Below are positions 9,615 through 17,649 of a stretch of DNA of 64,000 nucleotides, one piece after another; position 1 is the stretch's first letter, and every line of letters starts with the position of its first letter. The notes beneath the pieces were generated by a model, which worked only from the letters and a program-made list of their open reading frames with translations, had not been told where the DNA came from and made no database searches. The position numbers and the translations under genes were made by a program. Source of the stretch: Methylobacillus flagellatus KT (GTDB lineage Bacteria > Pseudomonadota > Gammaproteobacteria > Burkholderiales > Methylophilaceae); contig NC_007947.1 of NCBI RefSeq assembly GCF_000013705.1, forward strand, positions 434,001-498,000, in the 5' to 3' direction.

Positions 9615-11578
9615 CATTTGGCGGTGGTGTTGAGTTCGTGCAGGACTTTCCGGGCGCCAGCGATGCTCAAGTGGTTGTCGTCATAATAGAGTGCCTGGCC
9701 ATCGGCGGCCGCCGGGCAGTGTCCATGCGGGCAAAGTCGTTCCACCGGCTTGATGGCGTGCAGTCGTTCACCATAAGGCAGGCTGTCCAGTTTCCCCAGG
9801 ATGAAGGCATGGCGGGCAAGGTAGAATTCCCGGCTGGTCATGTGATCAAGATCGTGCGGCGAGATGGTGTGCAGGATGGACATCGGCATGATTGCCTTGG
9901 TGATATCCTTGGGCAGCTCCGGGATGGGATACATGACATGTACCTCCTTGCCCGCCGCAAGCAGGCGGTTGATCGTGGCTGCCAGGCTTTGCCAGTACTC
10001 CTCCCTGAGCTCCTCGCGGCTCAGGCCCGCATACTCGGCCGTGAATTTGTTGACCGGGCTCTTATCCGGCAATGACGGATAGTGTTCCAGGTTGCCGAAC
10101 AGGGCGCGGGTGTAGCTGAAGCCGATCAATACGTGCCTGATCTCCTGCCGCTGCTCCAGGTGGGCAACGGCTTCGCGCATCCAGGCGCTGCATCCAGGCT
10201 CCCTGGCCTCAAACAGCAAAGAGGGCGAGCAGGCGCTGAAGCTCAGGTGCAGCAGGCCTTCGTCGCGTTGCTTGAGTTTTTCTCCCAGGGCATAGGCCAA
10301 TTCCACGGTGTGGCTGTCACCCAACGTGGCCCAGGTAATGCGCTGGCCGAAGTATGTGCATGATTGCGCCGGTTTAAGATAGTCGGTGCCGCTGGTGTGG
10401 CATTTCTCCCGCAATGGGCTGCCAACGGCGCTGGTCATGAGTTCCGGTTGCTGGAAGCGCCCGGGAAAGCCCTGGCCCAGCATTCCAGCCAGTCCTGCGG
10501 CCAGCATTACGGCGAATGCTACGCCGGAAAGCTGGAAGACGCGGTTGCGGGAGTAGCGTTTCTTGTCGCGGAAGGGCTGTTCCACATAGTAATAGCTGAG
10601 GATGGCGAGCAGGAAGGCGAGCGCGATCGCAACGAAGAACATCATCGCCCCGGGATGGGATGCGCTTTTCATGCGCAGGAAGGCAAACAGCGGCTGGTGC
10701 CAGAGGTAGAGCGAATAGGAAATCAGGCCGATGCCGACCATGGCCCGACTACACAGGAGTTTTCCTAGCGTGTCGGAAGGATCGCAAAACGCGATGACGA
10801 GGCAGGCGCCGAGCACGGGGAGGAGGGCGAAAAAGCCGGGGAATGGTGTTTTCTGGTCGAGCAGGAAAACGGCGCCGATGATCAGTGCGTATCCGCTCCA
10901 CGCCAGGCCGTGGCGTATGATTCTGCCGGGTCCGCGCCATTGTTCTGGCCGGGCCAGTGCAAGCAGGGAGCCTGCCAGCAATTCCCATGCGCGGCTGAAA
11001 ATGAGGTAGAAGCTGGCATCGACCGCATCCTGCCGCAGCAGGTATTCCGACACGGCCAATGATGCCAGGGCCAGGATCAGCAGCAGCCAGGCAATGTTGA
11101 TGCGGCGCATGAACCACAGCCCAGCCAGCAACAGCGGGAACAGCAGGTAGTACTGCTCTTCCACCGCGAGGCTCCAGGTATGGAGCAGGGGTTTCTCTTC
11201 CGATGCCGTGGAGAAATAGCCACTGCTGAGGTAGAAGAATACATTGGAGCCGAATGCGGCTACCGATACCAGGCTTCGCGCATAGTCCTGCATCAGCGAA
11301 GGTGGCATGAGGAGAAATGCCGCGATGCTGGTGGCGAGCAATACCACACTCAGGGCAGGCAGGATGCGACGTGCGCGGCGTTCGTAGAAATTGAGAATGG
11401 AAAAGCGTTGCTGCGCGAGCTCATCGCGCAGGATGGACGTGATGAGGTAGCCGCTGATGACGAAAAAAACGTCAACCCCGACATAGCCGCCGCTGAACCC
11501 CGAGAAGCCGGCATGGAAGAATACCACTGCCAGGACTGCAACCGCACGTAACCCGTCTATCTCCCGCCTGTATTTCAA
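9614..11578 (-). CDS. acyltransferase-3 / SGNH O-acetyltransferase (OafA-like)
   Basis: A ~654-residue membrane enzyme. The N-terminal ~350 residues form an acyltransferase-3 domain with ~10 helices (YRREIDGLRAVAVLAVVFFH, GVDVFFVISGYLI, HTWSLAVEEQYYLLFP). The C-terminal ~250 residues form an extracytoplasmic SGNH-type domain (LGDSHTVELAYAL; later YDDNHLSIAGA with the catalytic His). Such proteins O-acetylate surface glycans. TTG at 11578 is proposed as start because GGAAAGGGG lies immediately upstream and the product then begins as the family does; an ATG at 11653 would add 25 atypical residues. No glycan biosynthesis genes are nearby, so the substrate is unknown. Confidence 0.82.
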   Translation of the reverse strand: MKYRREIDGLRAVAVLAVVFFHAGFSGFSGGYVGVDVFFVISGYLITSILRDELAQQRFSILNFYERRARRILPALSVVLLATSIAAFLLMPPSLMQDYARSLVSVAAFGSNVFFYLSSGYFSTASEEKPLLHTWSLAVEEQYYLLFPLLLAGLWFMRRINIAWLLLILALASLAVSEYLLRQDAVDASFYLIFSRAWELLAGSLLALARPEQWRGPGRIIRHGLAWSGYALIIGAVFLLDQKTPFPGFFALLPVLGACLVIAFCDPSDTLGKLLCSRAMVGIGLISYSLYLWHQPLFAFLRMKSASHPGAMMFFVAIALAFLLAILSYYYVEQPFRDKKRYSRNRVFQLSGVAFAVMLAAGLAGMLGQGFPGRFQQPELMTSAVGSPLREKCHTSGTDYLKPAQSCTYFGQRITWATLGDSHTVELAYALGEKLKQRDEGLLHLSFSACSPSLLFEAREPGCSAWMREAVAHLEQRQEIRHVLIGFSYTRALFGNLEHYPSLPDKSPVNKFTAEYAGLSREELREEYWQSLAATINRLLAAGKEVHVMYPIPELPKDITKAIMPMSILHTISPHDLDHMTSREFYLARHAFILGKLDSLPYGERLHAIKPVERLCPHGHCPAAADGQALYYDDNHLSIAGARKVLHELNTTAK

Positions 11579-11753
11579 AAGCCCCTTTCCGCTTGCGCTC
11601 GTGCAAGGTGTGACACTCCGCGTCGCCTGAAATTCAGCATGGCCTGATGCCAAACCTGATGGCTATCTGGTGCGCGGTTGGCCAGTATGCAGGCAGTCAA
11701 ATCAGGATTATATGCGCTTTGAGGCTGAGTCCGCGCGGATAGAGGGGCTGGGC

Positions 11754-12215
11754 CTACAGGAAGATGTTGCGTGCCTGCAGGCGCGTGGTATTCCAGCCCA
11801 GGTGATCGTAATAGGCAATGGCGGGCTGGTTGTCCATGTCCACCAGTAGCTGGGCGCGGGTGGCGCCGTGTGCCTTGGCCCAGTCCAGCGCCTGATGCAA
11901 TAGTTGCCTGCCCAGGCCGAGGCCTCGGTATTGCGCATCGATGACCATGTCCTCTATCCAGGCGGCAGGGCTTCCCTGCGCGGTAGAGACGACCAGTTGC
12001 GCACTGACCATGCCGATCACCTCGCCGTTGGCAAGGACTGCCACCAGGATGGCGCCCCGGTCCGGTTTCCCCAGCAGCAGGCGCAACCCTGCGGCTTGCT
12101 TGGCCGGGTTGGGGGTGAAATCCTGTTCTATGCTGAAGAGTTGCTGTAGCAGGCCGCACAATGCAGGAATATCTGCAGGCTCAGCCGTGCGGAGGATGGC
12201 AACAGGCTCAGTCAT
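11754..12215 (-). CDS. GNAT family N-acetyltransferase
   Basis: A 153-residue GCN5-related acetyltransferase. The acetyl-CoA-binding signature is in the IDAQYRGLGLGRQLLHQAL segment (~95-112), and the C-terminus has the YYDHLGWNTT motif typical of small GNATs. Its ATG overlaps the stop of the XRE-cupin regulator gene (ATGACTGA), so the two are translationally coupled. The substrate cannot be read from the sequence; co-transcription with a regulator of amine metabolism suggests an amine or amino acid, but this is inference. Confidence 0.85.
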   Translation of the reverse strand: MTEPVAILRTAEPADIPALCGLLQQLFSIEQDFTPNPAKQAAGLRLLLGKPDRGAILVAVLANGEVIGMVSAQLVVSTAQGSPAAWIEDMVIDAQYRGLGLGRQLLHQALDWAKAHGATRAQLLVDMDNQPAIAYYDHLGWNTTRLQARNIFL

Positions 12216-12846
12216 GATCTATCGGCTCTTCCGTGTCGTAGTGAATGATGGCAAGAAAGCGGATTGGCAGTTTCGCATGGTATTCCGGACGGTGCGGGAT
12301 CTCGCCGCGGAAGGTGAGGGCGTCACCCGGCTCCAGCATGTAGACCTCTTCGCCCACGCGGTATCCCAGCTCGCCTTCGAGCATATAAAGAAACTCAGTG
12401 CCGCTGTGCTCAAAGGAGGGAAACTCTTCACCCGGATCTTCCAGCGTGATGAGAAAAGGCTCGAACAGCTTCTTGGGACCCTGGTCGTAAGCCAGCAGGT
12501 GATAGGTATGCCCGTTACGGGTGCCACGGCGCACCACTTCCATGCCCTGGCCTTTTTTTACAAGCTGGGCGCCACCGGTTGGCTGGTTGTACCCCTGGAA
12601 CAGCCTCGAGATCGTCACGCCAAGACTATTGGCAAGCTGTTCCAGGGTATCCAGGCTGGTGGAAACCAGGCCGTTCTCGATCTTGCTCAGCATGCCGCGG
12701 CTGATATTGGCGCGCTCAGCCACCTCTGCAATGGTCAGGCCATGCTGCTGGCGAATATCCTTGATCACATTGCCCAGGTGCTTGCCTAGCGGCTTGATCT
12801 CGCTGTCGCCGCCTGCCGGCGAGGTTTTTTTCATATTCTCCGCCAT
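12208..12846 (-). CDS. XRE-family regulator with C-terminal cupin
   Basis: A 212-residue regulator: an HTH_3 domain at ~22-78 (LTIAEVAERANISRGMLSKI) and a cupin_2 domain at ~110-205 (GTEFLYMLEGELGYRVG, LEPGDALTFRGEIPHRP). PuuR-like proteins of this build usually repress catabolic operons and sense a small ligand through the cupin. It is divergent from the glutamine amidotransferase/dmm genes and shares a transcript with the GNAT gene. The divergent spacer holds a motif (12922-12951) nearly repeated in front of the N-methylglutamate cluster, so this protein is the leading candidate regulator of both. The ATG at 12834 is an alternative start with a better GGAG. Confidence 0.87.
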   Translation of the reverse strand: MAENMKKTSPAGGDSEIKPLGKHLGNVIKDIRQQHGLTIAEVAERANISRGMLSKIENGLVSTSLDTLEQLANSLGVTISRLFQGYNQPTGGAQLVKKGQGMEVVRRGTRNGHTYHLLAYDQGPKKLFEPFLITLEDPGEEFPSFEHSGTEFLYMLEGELGYRVGEEVYMLEPGDALTFRGEIPHRPEYHAKLPIRFLAIIHYDTEEPIDHD

Positions 12847-12921
12847 GTCCTGCCTTTCCTGCTTTTCTCCAGGTGTTCGCTTTGCCTGATTCTTGCTTTC
12901 TGCAAGCGATACATTGCAAAA

Positions 12922-12951
12922 TGTTTCCTGAAATTAAAAAAAGTTTATTAA
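12922..12951 (+). promoter_or_regulatory. composite motif shared with the mgd promoter
   Basis: TGTTTCCT (12922-12929), six bases, then AAAAAAAGTTT (12936-12946). The same two blocks with the same spacing occur at 31522-31551 upstream of mgdA; 21 of the first 25 positions are identical. It lies in the divergent spacer between the XRE-cupin regulator gene and the dmm-side genes, a normal place for an autoregulatory operator. Confidence 0.6.
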
Positions 12952-12961
12952 TAATATGGGA

Positions 12962-12987
12962 TGGTCACCTATCGGGCAAGGTGATCA
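12962..12987. promoter_or_regulatory. inverted repeat upstream of the amidotransferase gene
   Basis: TGGTCACCT (12962-12970), eight bases, AGGTGATCA (12979-12987): nine-base arms with one mismatch and 17 bp between half-site centres. It sits between the composite motif and the AAAGGAG that serves the gene at 13023. It could be an operator or an RNA hairpin in the leader; no T-run follows, so it is not a terminator. Confidence 0.45.
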
Positions 12988-13022
12988 CGCAATATACAAA
13001 ATACAAAGGAGTGATTTCGTTA

Positions 13023-13748
13023 ATGAAACCCGTCATGATCATACAATTCAGTGCTTCCGAGGGGCCTGGACACTTTGGGGATTTTCTTGCCGGCGAGCAT
13101 ATTCCATTTCAGGTGCTGAGAATGGATCGCAGCGATCCTTTGCCAGCGGAAATTCGGGACTGCAGCGGCCTGGCCATGATGGGGGGGCCGATGAGCGCCA
13201 ATGATGATCTGCCATGGATGCCGACGCTGCTGGCATTGATCCGGGACGCAGTAGCGCAGAGGGTGCCTGTGATCGGGCACTGCCTGGGAGGACAGTTGCT
13301 TGCCAAGGCCATGGGCGGCGAGGTGACGGACAGCCCCCACGCCGAGATCGGCTGGGTGCGCGCCTGGCCCCAGCATGTGCCGCAAGCCCTGGAGTGGCTG
13401 GGCACCTGGGACGAACTGGAGCTGTTCGAATGGCACTACCAGACGTTCTCCATCCCGCCGGGCGCGGTGCATATCCTGCGCAGCGAGCACTGCGCCAACC
13501 AGGCCTATGTGCTGGACGACCTGCATATCGGCTTCCAGTGCCACATCGAAATGCAGGCGCACATGGTGCGCGAATGGTGCAGCATCTCGCCGGAGGAACT
13601 CAAGGGGGGCGCCGAGGCCGACCCTGCGCAACCCATGGTCCAGTCTGCCGTGGAGATATTGCGCGACCTCGATGTGCGCATTGCCACGCTGAACCGGTGG
13701 GCAGAGCATGTGTATGCGCGCTGGATCAAGGGGTTGCAGCGGGACTGA
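13023..13748 (+). CDS. class I glutamine amidotransferase
   Basis: A 241-residue GATase1 protein. The nucleophile cysteine is in the PVIGHCLGGQLLAKAMGG elbow (~residue 85) and a downstream GFQCHIEM segment supplies the catalytic histidine region; the oxyanion strand is MMGGPMSANDD. Such stand-alone proteins hydrolyse gamma-glutamyl amides or feed ammonia to a partner. ATG 13023 is chosen because it follows AAAGGAG (13005-13011) and starts MKPVMIIQFS. It leads the gene run towards dmm and is divergent from the XRE-cupin regulator. A role in cleaving gamma-glutamylated amines, as PuuD does in putrescine breakdown, is possible but only inferred. Confidence 0.82.
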   Translation: MKPVMIIQFSASEGPGHFGDFLAGEHIPFQVLRMDRSDPLPAEIRDCSGLAMMGGPMSANDDLPWMPTLLALIRDAVAQRVPVIGHCLGGQLLAKAMGGEVTDSPHAEIGWVRAWPQHVPQALEWLGTWDELELFEWHYQTFSIPPGAVHILRSEHCANQAYVLDDLHIGFQCHIEMQAHMVREWCSISPEELKGGAEADPAQPMVQSAVEILRDLDVRIATLNRWAEHVYARWIKGLQRD

Positions 13749-13860
13749 AGCCGCCCTGGAGCGCGGATACCACCTTGGAAGTACACCTTCGAGAGAATTC
13801 CCCGGGGCGGGCGTTTTGACTATCGTTGACCTTGAAATAATCACTTCTCAAGGATACAGC

Positions 13861-14979
13861 ATGTCAAGGAATTCGATTCTCAACGAACGCCACCGCGCCC
13901 TCGGCTCCAAGCTGGATGGCGAGACCTGGAATGATATGCCCATTCCGTGGAGCTACGATACCGATGTCCACGACGAAGTCGTCGCGGTACGATCGAGGGC
14001 CGGGCTCTATGATGTCTCCGCACTGAATATCGTCAATGTCACTGGCCCGGATGCCGAGCGGGCGGTGGACCGCCTAGTGGCGCGGGACATCACCAGGCTC
14101 AAGCCGGGGCACTCGCTGCTGGCAGCGGAGGTGAATGAGGCTGGCGCTATTTGCGACGACATCATGGTGATCCGGGATGCTGCCAACAGTTTCCGCATCT
14201 CGCACGGCAGCGGCGCGACCAAGCAGCAGCTTGCCAAGGCGGCTGAGGGCCTCGATGTCAAGGTCGAGCCCGACCTTGACGCGCATATCCTTTCCTTGCA
14301 AGGCCCCAAGTCGCTGAGTGTGCTGAAGCCCTTGCTGGCGTTTGACCTCGATGAGCTCGCATATTTCCAGCACAAGCAGACCCAGTTGTTTGGCAAAACC
14401 GTTTACATCGCCCGCGGCGGCTATTCGGGTGAGCTGGGCTACGAAATCTACTGCCGTGCGGAGGATGCCGTGCTGCTCTGGGACGAAATCCTCAAGGCGG
14501 GCGAGCCGTTCGGCGTGATTCCCGCCTCATGGAACTCCCTGGAGCTCACCAGGATAGAAGCCGCATTGCTGTTCTTCCCGTTCGAAATGATAGAAGGCGA
14601 CACCACGCCATGGGAGGTCAATATGGCCTGGGGTGTCGATATCGACAAGCCGGGCGACTATATCGGCAAGGCTGCCGTACTGGCATCCCGCGGCAAGGAG
14701 CGCTTCCGGCAGGTCGGCCTGATTTGCCGCGCGGCGACTGCCGTGGAGGCGGGCGCCGCGATCTACCATGAAGGCCGGCAAGTGGGGGTGGTCACCAGCG
14801 CTTCGTATAGCCGCTACCTGATGCAATCACTGGCGCTGGCGCATATTGCGCCTGCGCTGGCGGTCAATGGCACTGCCGTCGAGGTCAAGGGCAAGGCGGC
14901 AAGCTGGCCTGCCTATGTCGCGCCAACCCCATTCTATGACCCGCTGCGCCTGCGCACCCATCCACGGGAGGAGGTGTGA
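13861..14979 (+). CDS. dmmD: GcvT-like aminomethyltransferase, dmmD position
   Basis: A 372-residue tetrahydrofolate-dependent aminomethyltransferase-fold protein related to GcvT. Features are the N-terminal RAGLYDVSALNIVNVTGPDA stretch, the GGYSGELGYEIY motif and the LTRIEAALLFF segment near the folate site. Preferred start is the ATG 13861 after AAGGATAC. Only 3 bases separate it from the DmmA gene, and the order GcvT, DmmA, reductase, heme protein matches dmmDABC of marine methylated-amine degraders. A plausible job is capturing the formaldehyde released by demethylation onto tetrahydrofolate. The symbol rests on gene order, so it is tentative. Confidence 0.72.
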   Translation: MSRNSILNERHRALGSKLDGETWNDMPIPWSYDTDVHDEVVAVRSRAGLYDVSALNIVNVTGPDAERAVDRLVARDITRLKPGHSLLAAEVNEAGAICDDIMVIRDAANSFRISHGSGATKQQLAKAAEGLDVKVEPDLDAHILSLQGPKSLSVLKPLLAFDLDELAYFQHKQTQLFGKTVYIARGGYSGELGYEIYCRAEDAVLLWDEILKAGEPFGVIPASWNSLELTRIEAALLFFPFEMIEGDTTPWEVNMAWGVDIDKPGDYIGKAAVLASRGKERFRQVGLICRAATAVEAGAAIYHEGRQVGVVTSASYSRYLMQSLALAHIAPALAVNGTAVEVKGKAASWPAYVAPTPFYDPLRLRTHPREEV

Positions 14980-14982
14980 GCC

Positions 14983-15582
14983 ATGCAGCATGGATACTGG
15001 ATCAGGAGCAAGCCGGTCTATACCAGCCTGGCCTGGCAGTACAGGGCGCAGGCCCATATGGTGCTGGCCCATGGCGAGGCCGGGCGTGCCGTGCTGCGTC
15101 TTTACCAGCAACGCCTGCCCGAGCAGCCTGTGAGCGTCCTCTATCTGGTTGGCGACGAAGAGGCGGATTACACCGCCTCGCTGCGGGCCCTGGCAGGGGA
15201 TTGCCTGCTGACATTCACTAAGCAGGAAGCATTATGGGCGGCGTTCAATGCCGCGCTTGCCTCCGCCTGCATGGGCACGCGCCTGTATGCCGCGGGGAAT
15301 GAAGCTTTCCTCTGGCAAGTCTCGACACTGGCCGCCAGCCATGGCGTGCTCCATGCCGACATCATGCGCGAGCAGCCAGCCTCACTGGCCCGGCCAGTGT
15401 ACTGTGTGCACTGCAAAACCATCACGCCACATGTCACGACCAATATCGCGGTATGCAGCGGCTGTCAGCGGCATCTGTTCGTGCGCGACCATTTTTCGCG
15501 CCGCCTGGGTGCCTATATGGGCCTGATGGTCGATGCCGAGGCGCCTGGCGAAGTTCCTGCTGCCGAGGAGATCTATCCATGA
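14983..15582 (+). CDS. dmmA: dimethylamine monooxygenase subunit DmmA
   Basis: A 199-residue protein. The C-terminus has a probable metal-binding knuckle, CVHCKT...CSGC (residues ~139-160), followed by FVRDHFSRRLGAYMGLMVDAE, a combination I associate with the DmmA family; the N-terminal two thirds have no motif I recognise. The start is fixed by GGGAGGAGG just upstream, 3 bases after the GcvT-like stop, and its TGA overlaps the ATG of the reductase gene (ATGA), so the subunits are translationally coupled. It is one of three subunits of the enzyme that converts dimethylamine, O2 and NADPH to methylamine and formaldehyde. Confidence 0.82.
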   Translation: MQHGYWIRSKPVYTSLAWQYRAQAHMVLAHGEAGRAVLRLYQQRLPEQPVSVLYLVGDEEADYTASLRALAGDCLLTFTKQEALWAAFNAALASACMGTRLYAAGNEAFLWQVSTLAASHGVLHADIMREQPASLARPVYCVHCKTITPHVTTNIAVCSGCQRHLFVRDHFSRRLGAYMGLMVDAEAPGEVPAAEEIYP

Positions 15583-16532
15583 GCCATTTGAACGTCATCG
15601 TGTCCGCCATTGCCGATGTGGCGGAAGGCATACGCCATTTCACGCTGGTGGACGCAGCCGGCAGGGAGCTGCCAGGATTTTCCGGCGGCAGCCATGTGGT
15701 GGTGTCCATGCGCGCAGGGGCACGTACCTACCGCAATGCCTATTCGCTGCTGAGCCCTCCCTCGGATCGCAGTAATTACCAGATCGCGGTACGCCTGCAG
15801 GAGAATTCACGCGGCGGTTCACGCTTCATGCACGAGCAGGTGCAGGTCGGCACTGCGCTGGAGATTGCCTGGCCGGTCAACCTGTTCGCCATTTCCCGCG
15901 TCGGCCGCAAGCATATTCTGGTCGCAGGCGGCATCGGCATCACGCCATTCATGTCGCAGGCGCATGATTTGCTGCGCACCGGCGCCAACTTCGAGCTGCA
16001 TTATGCTTTCCGCTCCCCGCGCCATGCCGCATTCGTCGATGAGTTGCGCCGCCTGCTGGGCCCCCGGCTGAAGTGCTACGACCAAAGCCAGGGACAGTTG
16101 CTCGACCCGGCTGCGCTGCTCTCGCACCAGCCGCTGGGCACGCATGTTTACGTATGCGGCCCCGGCGGCATGGTCGATGCCGTGCTGGATACTGCGGCCA
16201 GGCTGGGATGGCCCGACGCGCATGTCCACCATGAAGAGTTTCTTGCCCCGCCCGTGGGCGAACCGTTCGCGATCCGCCTTGCGCAGTCGCAACGGGTCGT
16301 GGAGGTCGGTGCCGAGGAAAGCATGCTGGAAGCGATGGAAGCTGCCGGCGTGGACGTCCCCTATCTCTGCCGCGGCGGCGCCTGCGGGCGATGCGAGCTG
16401 GAAGTGCTGGCGACGGACGGCGTGCTGGAACACCACGATCACTATCTTTCCGAGGATGAAAGGCGCGCAGGCAACAAGATCATGCCTTGCGTTTCCCGTG
16501 CCAAATGCACGTTTATCGAACTCAACCTTTGA
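15579..16532 (+). CDS. dmmB: dimethylamine monooxygenase reductase subunit (FNR plus 2Fe-2S)
   Basis: A 317-residue phthalate dioxygenase reductase/VanB-type protein: flavin domain (~1-100, with TYRNAYSLLSPP), NAD(P) domain (HILVAGGIGITPFMSQA and YVCGPGGMVDAVL), and a C-terminal plant-type [2Fe-2S] ferredoxin domain (~230-317) with CRGGACGRCELEV and a later CVSRAKC cysteine. It should carry electrons from NAD(P)H to the heme subunit. Its ATG overlaps the TGA of dmmA, and the heme-subunit gene starts 8 bases after its stop. Letter assignment follows the order in dmmDABC. Confidence 0.88.
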   Translation: MSHLNVIVSAIADVAEGIRHFTLVDAAGRELPGFSGGSHVVVSMRAGARTYRNAYSLLSPPSDRSNYQIAVRLQENSRGGSRFMHEQVQVGTALEIAWPVNLFAISRVGRKHILVAGGIGITPFMSQAHDLLRTGANFELHYAFRSPRHAAFVDELRRLLGPRLKCYDQSQGQLLDPAALLSHQPLGTHVYVCGPGGMVDAVLDTAARLGWPDAHVHHEEFLAPPVGEPFAIRLAQSQRVVEVGAEESMLEAMEAAGVDVPYLCRGGACGRCELEVLATDGVLEHHDHYLSEDERRAGNKIMPCVSRAKCTFIELNL

Positions 16533-16540
16533 GGTACACC

Positions 16541-17584
16541 ATGAACAACCTTGCCTACAAACTCGAAACCTTTCGTGACGATTACACCTTTCGTAACTCT
16601 CCCGACGCGATTCGCCGCTTCCCCTTCCCCTTCGACCAGGACCATTACATGTACTCGGTCAATATCGAGCCGCACAAGCCGGGCGCCCCTGGCTCCGTGT
16701 TCGAGCACACGTTCGACATCGACGAGCACTATGTGGCCGAATGCGCGGACAAGGCACTGACCCTGGCGCAGGACAAGGGGCGTTATGCCGCACTGCCCCA
16801 CATGATGGATGCGCAATGGGACTTCCTCGAGCTCACCATGGAGAGTCTCGCGCGGGATTATCCTGACCAGTTCAAATTGTCCAAGGAGGGTGAACGCTGG
16901 ACCTGGACCAACCTGCCGCTGGGGATCGAGGATAGTTTCATCTTCGGCGATGCGTCCACCCTGCCCATGGAACCGCTCGAATACATGGGACGCCAGGTGC
17001 AGGGCGACTTCGTGCTGCTCGACCAGCGCGAAGGCACCTTGTTCGCGGATGCTGGCTTCATCACCAGCCAGGCGGACTGGTCGCTGGCATTCGATATCGG
17101 CATGGCATGGCATGAATGGCATGGGCCTGTGCCGCAGGTGGAAAAAATGGGGGTCATGGAGCGTGCACTCAAGTTCCTCCTGAGCCTGCAGCAGGGCAGC
17201 CCGGTACGCCGCCTCAACTGGACCATGACCATCAACCCGCGCCTGGATACCTCACCCGAGCACTATCCGCAATGGGGACCGGACAAACTCAAGGTGACCG
17301 CGGAAAATGCTGGCAGGAAGGCGCACCTGCGCGTGGAGCTGCAAGGCCTGTTCCGCCTGCCGCGCAGCAACGCCATCCTGTTCAGCATCCGTTGCTACCT
17401 CATGAGCCTGGAGGAAATGGCCACCTATCCGCGCTGGATCAAGCGTTTCCATCGCGTGATCCGCGACCTGCACCCGGACCTGCTGGAATACAAGGGCATC
17501 AAGGTCTATCACGCGCCATTGATGGCCTGGCTGGCGCCGCATGACGATGGCGAGGAATTGCCGCTCGGCACCCAGCCGGAATGA
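16541..17584 (+). CDS. dmmC: heme-dependent oxidative N-demethylase (DUF3445), DMA monooxygenase catalytic subunit
   Basis: A 347-residue protein of the heme-dependent oxidative N-demethylase family (DUF3445). Recognisable segments are an N-terminal RRFPFPFDQDHYMYSVNIEP, a central DFVLLDQREGTLFADAGFI, the DIGMAWHEWHGPVP histidine-rich stretch (likely heme environment), and the conserved C-terminal core SNAILFSIRCYLMSLEEMA. It would demethylate dimethylamine to methylamine with O2 and electrons from the preceding reductase. The start ATG 16541 follows GAGGTACACC. It ends the cluster; the convergent PAS gene stops 66 bases further on. Product methylamine feeds the N-methylglutamate genes at 31.8-41.2 kb. 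Confidence 0.88.
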   Translation: MNNLAYKLETFRDDYTFRNSPDAIRRFPFPFDQDHYMYSVNIEPHKPGAPGSVFEHTFDIDEHYVAECADKALTLAQDKGRYAALPHMMDAQWDFLELTMESLARDYPDQFKLSKEGERWTWTNLPLGIEDSFIFGDASTLPMEPLEYMGRQVQGDFVLLDQREGTLFADAGFITSQADWSLAFDIGMAWHEWHGPVPQVEKMGVMERALKFLLSLQQGSPVRRLNWTMTINPRLDTSPEHYPQWGPDKLKVTAENAGRKAHLRVELQGLFRLPRSNAILFSIRCYLMSLEEMATYPRWIKRFHRVIRDLHPDLLEYKGIKVYHAPLMAWLAPHDDGEELPLGTQPE

Positions 17585-17649
17585 CCGTCATGCCTGCCGG
17601 GATAGGATAAGGATCAGCCGGCCTGGCCGTGGCGCCTTGAGCTGTGTGC

